A DNA stretch of 64,000 nucleotides from a virus: IMG/VR virus record IMGVR_UViG_3300046321_000141, positions 1-64,000 of that record, one strand, 5' to 3'. Made by a program: the position numbers and the translations under genes. The notes beneath the pieces are model-generated. The model searched no databases. It was not told the origin of the DNA and worked only from the letters and a program-made list of their open reading frames with translations. Shown one piece after another: positions 57,830 through 64,000 of this stretch (positions are counted from its first letter, which is position 1; each line of letters opens with the position of its first letter).

Positions 57830-58331
57830 ATGTATAAAGTAATTAATGGTGACAATTATTGTGTAATTAATGGGCAGATTGAACTGCACCCACACAATGA
57901 ACACATGAAACTGTACCAACCCGGTGACACCTGGCAGGCTTATACCAATTACCGTTGGGTTGACTGTGTGAACACACCCTTGTGGGCTTATGATGTTGCA
58001 TACCGTAAGCACCCGCATTCCGACACAATGAAACAATATATGTACTGGCTTACCTGCTTGGAACGATGGTGTTTCATACCGTAGGCACCCACACGCTGAC
58101 TCGATGCGTGAATATGTAGCGGGCGAACAATGGCAATGTGCTACTGTAGATCAACCTAAAGAATCTGATTGGGGAGACTGTGGTGGTGAACCTGTATGGA
58201 GCGAAAATAGGAAATACCGTAAAAAGCCAGCACCAAAAATCATTACCTTGTACAGGATTCCAGGAACAGTTGTTTATCAAATAACTCCTAATTTTGAGCT
58301 GATTGCAGAAACATTCCAGCAAATTTCATGA
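57830..58331 (+). pseudogene. Frameshifted gene of repeated W/YR(K)KP domains
   Basis: Two frames (57830-58084, then the frame used by 58104-58331) encode the same kind of roughly 40-residue unit. Unit 1 has LYQPGDTWQ...PLWAYDVAYRKHPHSD; unit 3 has YVAGEQWQ...PVWSENRKYRKKP. Between them the second unit begins (HPHSDTMKQY) and resumes in another frame (GLPAWNDGVSYRRHPHADS), so about 60-80 bases of that unit seem deleted with a frameshift. The domain is also present in the 54374 product. Two separate small proteins or programmed frameshifting are less likely alternatives. Confidence 0.6.
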
Positions 58332-58504
58332 CTGCTTTACGCAAACCAACTAAACCAGGCAGTAACAGCGAACCTTTTATAGAGCACTTTGGTATAGCTA
58401 AAAACTGTATGACGTGTTCTATGTGGAAGAGTACAACTGGTTGGAAGAAGCACCCTAATAGACCTTGGCTAGAGTGCAAGCAATGCGCTGAAAAGCGAAA
58501 GTAA
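58328..58504 (+). CDS. Small putative zinc-finger protein
   Basis: A 58-residue basic protein with CMTC near the middle and ECKQC near the C-terminus, a CxxC...CxxC arrangement that would hold one zinc ion. The ATG overlaps the preceding stop (ATGA). It may bind DNA or RNA. Not assignable to a family by eye. Confidence 0.6.
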   Translation: MTALRKPTKPGSNSEPFIEHFGIAKNCMTCSMWKSTTGWKKHPNRPWLECKQCAEKRK

Positions 58505-58506
58505 AG

Positions 58507-58809
58507 ATGACACTAGAACAATATTTCTGGGCTGAGGCTACCCCAGAAGAAAAGACTGTTGCCTTATTGAGTGGCAAGACTCCCAGAGATATTGAACTAG
58601 GTTTCTTTAAAAATAACTGGTATTTACACACATTGGTGGTTAAAAAACATAATTTGTTAGGGGAGTTTACTTTAAAGCCTACTAAGTTAAAGAGTTTGCT
58701 ACACAGTGCAGAAAACTTAGAAGATTTGCCATTACAGTCAGTATTATTCTCATGTTTTAAAGAACATACAAATAAACGGCGTATTTATTACTACGCTCAA
58801 AGGATTTAA
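58507..58809 (+). CDS. Hypothetical protein
   Basis: A 100-residue protein (MTLEQYFWAEATPEEKTVAL at the start), mixed alpha/beta, with a basic C-terminus (HTNKRRIYYYAQRI). It immediately precedes the VWA gene. Function unknown. Confidence 0.55.
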   Translation: MTLEQYFWAEATPEEKTVALLSGKTPRDIELGFFKNNWYLHTLVVKKHNLLGEFTLKPTKLKSLLHSAENLEDLPLQSVLFSCFKEHTNKRRIYYYAQRI

Positions 58810-58814
58810 CAAAA

Positions 58815-59906
58815 ATGATTGAAGAAGCAAAAAAAGCAATAAGTAAAGCAAAAATTGCATTAATGACTAAGAAAGATGCAGTTTTCTTTACAGTTATTTG
58901 CTTTTCTTTAAAACATGAGATTGATGAAACTATCCCAACTGCGTGTACAAATGGTAAGTACATTAAATATAACCCACAGTTTGTACTTAGCCTTACACAA
59001 GAAGAGCTTGTATTCTTGATGCTGCATGAGACTCTGCATGTAGCTTATGCACACATGTCTAGGCTCAGTAACAGGGATGTCCATAAGTTTAATATTGCAG
59101 CGGATTACGTAATTAATTTGCAGCTAGTAGAGCGTGGTTACAGCATGCCTAAAGATGGACTACTGGATAAGCAGTATGCCAATATGAGTGCTGAACAAGT
59201 CTATAACTTACTGTCTAGCAACTCAATTAAAAACCTTCCTATGGAGGATTTGGTTTCAAACAATTCACCGGAGCTTGCTGAAGAGATTAATGACATTCTT
59301 ATTCGTGCCAGTATCCAAGCCAAACAAGCAGGTGACTCTATTGGTTCGATACCGGGAGAGCTACAAAGGTTCTTAGAGACTTTAGTAAAGCCTAAGCTAC
59401 CGTGGCAAAGGATACTTCAAAAGTACCTCACAACAACGATTAAAGAGGATTACAGCTACCGTAAACCCAATAAAAGGTACTTACCTCAGTACTATTTACC
59501 AACGCTGAGAAGCAAAGGTATGCCTGCTATCACCATAGGTATTGATAGTTCTGGCTCTGTTAGTGATGCTGATTTTCGACAGTTTATTAGCGAAGTAGCA
59601 AAAATACTGACAACACTTAAACCAAAAGAAATTAACCTAGTTTTGTTTGATACAAAGATTATTTCAGTGAACAAAGTTAAAACAGTGTCTGAGTTGTTGA
59701 AGGTTACGTTTACAGGTAAAGGCGGCACACGTATTTTGCCAATGATCGAGTGGGTAAACAATAACAAAACTACGGTTGCAATAGTGATTACAGATGGGCA
59801 TTTTATACACCCTATGGAGCACTCAAAGATTCCTTGGATATGGGCTATTTATGACAACCAAGGCTTTAAACCTAAATTTGGAAAAGTAATTAACTTCAAA
59901 CTATGA
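58815..59906 (+). CDS. Metallopeptidase-like/VWA domain protein (N4 gp25-like)
   Basis: A 363-residue DUF2201-type protein. The N-terminal domain has HETLH (71-75) and NIAADYVIN, the pattern of a putative metallopeptidase. The C-terminal von Willebrand A-like domain has a MIDAS motif, IGIDSSGSVSD, plus GGTRILPM and VITDGHF. It is the expected partner of the MoxR-like ATPase at 56260, as in N4 and in bacterial MoxR-VWA pairs. Substrate unknown. Confidence 0.85.
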   Translation: MIEEAKKAISKAKIALMTKKDAVFFTVICFSLKHEIDETIPTACTNGKYIKYNPQFVLSLTQEELVFLMLHETLHVAYAHMSRLSNRDVHKFNIAADYVINLQLVERGYSMPKDGLLDKQYANMSAEQVYNLLSSNSIKNLPMEDLVSNNSPELAEEINDILIRASIQAKQAGDSIGSIPGELQRFLETLVKPKLPWQRILQKYLTTTIKEDYSYRKPNKRYLPQYYLPTLRSKGMPAITIGIDSSGSVSDADFRQFISEVAKILTTLKPKEINLVLFDTKIISVNKVKTVSELLKVTFTGKGGTRILPMIEWVNNNKTTVAIVITDGHFIHPMEHSKIPWIWAIYDNQGFKPKFGKVINFKL

Positions 59907-60214
59907 CAAAAGACGAAGCACTTAAAAAGATTAAACCAACAGAAAACTATTTAACTTTGGAATGCAATTATTCAAAGTTAGTTTTAACTTATAAGGATGC
60001 TATCGCTGTGCTGGCAGCACTGGCGAATGCTGAAGTAATTGAATCTGACTATTCAGATGACAAAGTAAAAATAGTTCCTGTTGTAAAAACAACTTACACA
60101 GTCACACCACTCAGTGCTGAAAAGTACAAAGATATTAAAGTAGCTCAGTTATTGGGCGTTACATATGAACAACTCAAAAATACAACTGACACCGACGCAA
60201 CAGGAAGCACTTGA
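59903..60214 (+). CDS. Hypothetical protein
   Basis: A 103-residue protein (MTKDEALKKIKPTENYLTLE at the start), coupled to the VWA gene by ATGA and overlapping the helicase start by 50 bp. No domain recognised. Possibly a helicase accessory by position. Confidence 0.55.
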   Translation: MTKDEALKKIKPTENYLTLECNYSKLVLTYKDAIAVLAALANAEVIESDYSDDKVKIVPVVKTTYTVTPLSAEKYKDIKVAQLLGVTYEQLKNTTDTDATGST

Positions 60215-61421
60215 TAAGTTTTACGCCTTTTATATTAATCCGCTAGAAAGCGTATTTATTATTGAAGGCTATAGCGGTACAGGTAAAAGTACCCTTGTTA
60301 AAACTATTCTTGATAACCTACCTAATTACACAAAAACTCTTCAGTTACTACATCCAAAGAGTAAAAGTCTAGCCATTGAGCTTACTGCTACTACTAATAA
60401 AGCAGCAGAGAACTTTTCTGATCTTACAGATATGCCTGTAAGAACAATTCATTCTTTTCTTGGTTTACGTGTTCAGACAGACTTTAGAACCAATGAAACA
60501 ACTCTCAGTATTAAGCACAATGCAGCGCCTATAGAAAACACATTGTTGTTTATCGACGAAGCTAGCTTTATTGATAACACCGTGTTGCGGTGGATATTCG
60601 ACAGGACTCAGAACTGTAAAATTGTATTCATTGGTGATCCTGCTCAATTGGCACCTATCAAAAGTACCAGTATTCCTGTATTTGATTTGTCTTACCCAAA
60701 GGTAATGCTGACAGATGTAATTCGGCAGGCTGAGGGTTCTCAGATTACTGAGCTAGCTACGCAGTTCAGAAATACTGTTAATACAGGTGTGTGGACTAGC
60801 TTTAAACCAAATAATGCAGAAGTATTTAAGCTCAGTCGTGAAGAGTTTGAGCAAGAAGTACATACGGAATTTACTCGTCCAGGGTGGCATTGCAATGATT
60901 CAAAAATTCTTGCATGGACAAACCAAGTAGTTATTAACTACAACAACACGGTTAGTGACTGGGTAGGTCAGACACCTGAGCTTGAAGTAGGTGACTATGC
61001 AGTGGTTAATAGCTTTATTTATGCACTTGGAAAGGAGATGTATAAGACCAATCAAACAGTACTTATTACTGCCAAGAGTGGTGCTATTACAGAGTATGGT
61101 GTGACGGGTAAAGTCTACAATTTGAATAATGGCGCAGCTTACTTTATGCCGGATAGCTTTAAAGAGCGTAATGACTTGGTTAAGAAGCTGCGGGCCAATA
61201 ATGACATCATGGCTGTAGCAAACATTGAAAATTCTTGGATTGACCTACGAGCGGCTTATGCATGTACCGTAGATAAAAGCCAAGGAAGTACGTATGAAAA
61301 AGTATTTATTGACCTTGATAATATCAGTCGCTGCAACAGTGCAAATCGTATTGCGAGAATGCTTTATGTAGCTGTGAGTAGGGCACGCAGTAAAGTGTAT
61401 CTAGTAGGTGATCTAGTGTGA
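60165..61421 (+). CDS. SF1 DNA helicase, Dda/RecD-like (N4 gp37-like)
   Basis: A 418-residue helicase. Q-motif-like LTPTQQEAL (8-16), Walker A GYSGTGKST (35-43), Walker B LLFIDEAS (near 130), GDPAQLAP (motif III), DKSQGSTYEKVF (motif V region) and YVAVSRARSKVYLVGD (motif VI) are all present in order. It should unwind DNA 5' to 3' at the fork with the neighbouring DNA polymerase. The 50-bp overlap with the upstream gene is unusual but no better start exists. Confidence 0.9.
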   Translation: MNNSKIQLTPTQQEALDKFYAFYINPLESVFIIEGYSGTGKSTLVKTILDNLPNYTKTLQLLHPKSKSLAIELTATTNKAAENFSDLTDMPVRTIHSFLGLRVQTDFRTNETTLSIKHNAAPIENTLLFIDEASFIDNTVLRWIFDRTQNCKIVFIGDPAQLAPIKSTSIPVFDLSYPKVMLTDVIRQAEGSQITELATQFRNTVNTGVWTSFKPNNAEVFKLSREEFEQEVHTEFTRPGWHCNDSKILAWTNQVVINYNNTVSDWVGQTPELEVGDYAVVNSFIYALGKEMYKTNQTVLITAKSGAITEYGVTGKVYNLNNGAAYFMPDSFKERNDLVKKLRANNDIMAVANIENSWIDLRAAYACTVDKSQGSTYEKVFIDLDNISRCNSANRIARMLYVAVSRARSKVYLVGDLV

Positions 61422-61888
61422 AAACAAAATCTTATAGGGTATCAGCTGCTTATCTATACACAGAACAATGCATGGAGGTAATAGAAAAAGGTGTAACGCG
61501 TAGTTTAGAAAAAGCTATTGCTGTTATTCAAAGGCAGCATTACGCACTGACTAAAGAGACGTGTTTTCTATACAAAGGGGAGAAATATAACTTAACAAAC
61601 GTTTCCCCACTTAAAGCTAACTCTTTACACATTACTTTACGTCATGAGATGGATTGCATTATAAAAGATAGACAAAACTACTTTAATAGTGAACAACCAT
61701 TAATAAAAGCATTCATAGTTGCTTGTGTTGAACAAAGTTGCACATATCTACCAAGTATTTTACAAACCAAAGAAAATACTACATCTTTTGAAACTGTTGA
61801 TGAGTCAATTAAAGAAAAGATTTATTCAACACATGCAGAAGGGTGTTTGTTAGTAAAAAAGTACTTAACATTAAACTTACTTACATGA
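61418..61888 (+). CDS. Hypothetical protein between helicase and polymerase
   Basis: A 156-residue protein using a GTG start that overlaps the helicase stop (GTGA), and whose stop overlaps the DNA polymerase start (ATGA). Helical C-terminal half with three cysteines. Placement suggests a replication role. Family not recognised. Confidence 0.6.
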   Translation: MKTKSYRVSAAYLYTEQCMEVIEKGVTRSLEKAIAVIQRQHYALTKETCFLYKGEKYNLTNVSPLKANSLHITLRHEMDCIIKDRQNYFNSEQPLIKAFIVACVEQSCTYLPSILQTKENTTSFETVDESIKEKIYSTHAEGCLLVKKYLTLNLLT

Positions 61889-64000
61889 AGCACCACATTT
61901 TTCAAGAATTTAATAACTACGACGCTGCAATACTTATTAAGGCAACAAGTTTTAACAAAGCTGAGATTTATACAAATTATGTACAGATTCTTGAGAAAAG
62001 TGTTTCATGTATTGCCTTTACTCTAAATTATGAAAACAACAAAGCTTCTGCTGCTTTAATTAAAGAATACACAACTAAGTTACTTCCTGTACTGGATTCT
62101 TTAAAAGTACGCTACTTATATGTAGCAGACGCAAGTTATTTTAAATATCTTGTAAAAGTTACAAAGGTTGATCCGTTGTTTGGTTATGTTCTGCCTTGTA
62201 AAGTAAAAGGATATGAACATATGCAGGTTGTACTAGGTATTAACTATCAACAGTTAATATTTAACCCAGCACTTATTACCAAACTACAAGCAGGACTTTC
62301 CGCAATTGCAGAGCATGTAAGCGGTGTGTATAAACCGATTGGCGCTGAGATTATTCACTCTGCAAGCTATCCAGAAACATTCTCAGAAGTCTCTGCTGCG
62401 CTTAAGAACCTGCACCAGTATCCTAAACTTACTTGCGATATTGAAGGCTTCTCACTTCGATTTAATGAAGCTGGGATAGGCTCCATTGCCTTTGCTTGGG
62501 ATAAGCATAATGGTATTGCTTTTGAGGTTGATAACCTTCAAACCAAGAAACCAAAGCAATCAGTGAGGTACGCACTTAGGAAATTCTTTGAATATTACAA
62601 AGGAGAATTGCTATTCCATAATGCACCTTATGACGTTAAAGCGATGGTTTATGCATTGTGGATGCGTAGTCTAAAAGACTATGAAGGTATGCTTAAAGGT
62701 ATTGACGTGCTCTGTAGAAATATTCACGATACCAAGATCATTGCATATCTTGCTACCAATAGCACAGCAGGTAATAAGCTTAGTTTGAAAGAACTGGCGC
62801 AACCTTTTGCTGGTAACTATGCTGTAGAGGTTAATGATATTACTTCCGTAAACAAAGCAGATTTGTTGAAGTACAACTTAACTGATTGTTTATCCACTTG
62901 GTTTGTTTTTGATACATATTACCCAAGGATGGTAGAAGATAAGCAGGAGAGTATCTATAAAGAAATAATGATACCTAGCTTAAAGACGCTTACTCAGACA
63001 GAGCTTGTAGGGATGCCTATGAGCGATGTAAAGATAGCAGAAGCTAAGGCAGTGCTGGTAGCTCAAAAAGAAGCAGCCAAGCTAGTTATAGAGAGTTCTG
63101 TAGCAGTGCTAGAGACTGAAAAACTCATCCAAGAAGTAGCTTTGCAGAAAGCTAATGCAAAACTTAAGACCAAGCAACACAGCATAGAAAAGTTTGCTGA
63201 CTTAAAGTTTAATCCTAACTCGGGACAACAACTTCAGGTATTGTTGTATAAAACTCTTGGCTTACCTGTATTGGAAACTACAGATACAGGCCAGCCTGCC
63301 ACTGGAGCAGGAGTAATTGAGAAACTTTTAAACCATGTAACAGATGAGCATAAACCAGTATTAAAAGCTTTATGTGATTACTCTGATGCAGAAAAGATAC
63401 TCAGTACATTCATTCCTGCTTTTGAGAATGGTTTGCTTAAGTCTGATGGTATTAGGTGGCTACATGGTAGTTTTAATCTTGGTGGAACAGTATCAGGTAG
63501 GTTGAGCAGTAGCGAACCGAATCTACAAAATTTACCTAGTAATAGTTTTTTTGGTAAGACTGTAAAAAGTTGCTTTGTAGGTTCAGATGAATGGTTGATG
63601 GTCGGCGCAGATTTCAACGCTCTTGAAAGCAGAATTAATGCATTACTTACAAAAGACCCAAATAAATTAAAAGTTTATACAGAAGGGTTTGACTCACACT
63701 GTATTAATGCAGCAGCATATTTTGCAAAAGATATGCCAGATATTGATAGTACAAGTGTTTCTTCTGTAAACAGCATTGTTGAAAAATACCCAAAATTACG
63801 TCAAGATAGTAAAAAAATAACTTTTGCTGCTCAATACGGGGGGACATATCATACTTTTATGGCAGCCGGTTTTTCACAGGCTGCGGCTAAAGAGATTGAG
63901 GCCAATTACCATAAATTTTATAAAGTTAGTGATGATTGGGTAAATGAGAAAACTAAAGAAGCAAGTAAAACAGGTTATGCCACATCTGCTTTTGGTTTAC
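61885..64000 (+). CDS. Family A DNA polymerase (N4 gp39-like), cut by window end
   Basis: 705 codons are visible and the frame continues past the window. The 3'-5' exonuclease domain begins with CDIEGFSLRF (Asp185, Glu187) and FHNAPYDVKAM. Polymerase motif A is GADFNALESRI (Asp576). Motif B follows RxxxKxxxFxxxYG: Arg639, Lys643, Phe647 and Tyr651-Gly652. Phe at 647 is the E. coli Pol I-type residue at the position that controls dideoxynucleotide selection. Motif C (HDE) lies outside the window. It overlaps the previous gene by ATGA. Confidence 0.93.
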   Translation, partial: MKHHIFQEFNNYDAAILIKATSFNKAEIYTNYVQILEKSVSCIAFTLNYENNKASAALIKEYTTKLLPVLDSLKVRYLYVADASYFKYLVKVTKVDPLFGYVLPCKVKGYEHMQVVLGINYQQLIFNPALITKLQAGLSAIAEHVSGVYKPIGAEIIHSASYPETFSEVSAALKNLHQYPKLTCDIEGFSLRFNEAGIGSIAFAWDKHNGIAFEVDNLQTKKPKQSVRYALRKFFEYYKGELLFHNAPYDVKAMVYALWMRSLKDYEGMLKGIDVLCRNIHDTKIIAYLATNSTAGNKLSLKELAQPFAGNYAVEVNDITSVNKADLLKYNLTDCLSTWFVFDTYYPRMVEDKQESIYKEIMIPSLKTLTQTELVGMPMSDVKIAEAKAVLVAQKEAAKLVIESSVAVLETEKLIQEVALQKANAKLKTKQHSIEKFADLKFNPNSGQQLQVLLYKTLGLPVLETTDTGQPATGAGVIEKLLNHVTDEHKPVLKALCDYSDAEKILSTFIPAFENGLLKSDGIRWLHGSFNLGGTVSGRLSSSEPNLQNLPSNSFFGKTVKSCFVGSDEWLMVGADFNALESRINALLTKDPNKLKVYTEGFDSHCINAAAYFAKDMPDIDSTSVSSVNSIVEKYPKLRQDSKKITFAAQYGGTYHTFMAAGFSQAAAKEIEANYHKFYKVSDDWVNEKTKEASKTGYATSAFGL

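Noticed and set aside
1-64000. Temperate lifestyle genes (integrase, CI-like repressor, attachment site)
   Set aside because: No integrase or repressor is recognisable; the HTH-like protein at 1748 alone is not evidence of lysogeny, and the gene set is that of a lytic N4-like phage.

Overview
The window is most of the genome of a lytic N4-like podovirus (Schitoviridae-type gene set) of a Gram-negative host. The diagnostic genes are a giant virion RNA polymerase (23980-31767), a T7-like RNA polymerase split into two overlapping genes (52010-54312), an N4-type single-stranded DNA-binding protein (21884-22612), an AAA ATPase and a VWA/metallopeptidase pair (56260-59906), a Dda/RecD-like helicase followed by a family A DNA polymerase that runs off the right end, and N4-type portal, capsid and terminase genes. 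There is no integrase or lysogeny repressor. The host is not identified. Periplasmic genes with Sec-type signal sequences point to a Gram-negative bacterium, and a TRAP-type solute-binding protein would fit a proteobacterium.

Layout: 1-600 is a GC-rich patch (end of an unknown gene, a VRR-NUC nuclease, a small exported-looking protein) with a 15-bp perfect inverted repeat near its junction with the AT-richer phage DNA. 597-3176 (+) holds small early or middle genes including two MazG-like pyrophosphohydrolases. 3163-16757 (-) holds lysis genes, tailspike, fibres and many small virion proteins. Inside this block lies a cassette for a membrane coiled-coil protein, a CXXCH cytochrome-like protein and a TRAP-type periplasmic binding protein. 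16877-23949 (+) is the nucleotide and replication block (ThyX, DUF3310, Cas4-like nuclease, primase/ATPase, Sak4-like ATPase, SSB, RuvC-like resolvase). 23980-49790 (-) holds the virion RNA polymerase, ejection and structural proteins, major capsid protein, scaffold, portal and an intein-containing large terminase. 49791-50443 is non-coding. 50444-64000 (+) is the early arm: short genes each bounded by a hairpin promoter and a terminator, then the split RNA polymerase, a tRNA-Thr, the ATPase/VWA pair, helicase and DNA polymerase.

How it should work, by analogy with N4: the virion polymerase is injected and transcribes the early arm from hairpin promoters (five copies of a TAAAGC-TNC-GCT element are visible at 50394-51981). 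The two-subunit polymerase then transcribes the middle genes. The host sigma-70 polymerase, helped by SSB, transcribes the late leftward blocks. Early and late arms meet at 49.8-50.4 kb, which suggests that the physical genome ends lie there and that the contig was opened elsewhere.

The most notable features are: Phe instead of Tyr at the sugar-discriminating position of the virion RNA polymerase, with Tyr kept in the second polymerase; a zinc-protease-like motif inside the same virion polymerase; a Pro1 intein with a partly deleted homing endonuclease in the terminase; the cytochrome/TRAP-binding-protein cassette; a four-copy GCACTCCGTGC stem-loop family placed just after stop codons; and an identical TSLFG C-terminus on SSB and a neighbouring protein.
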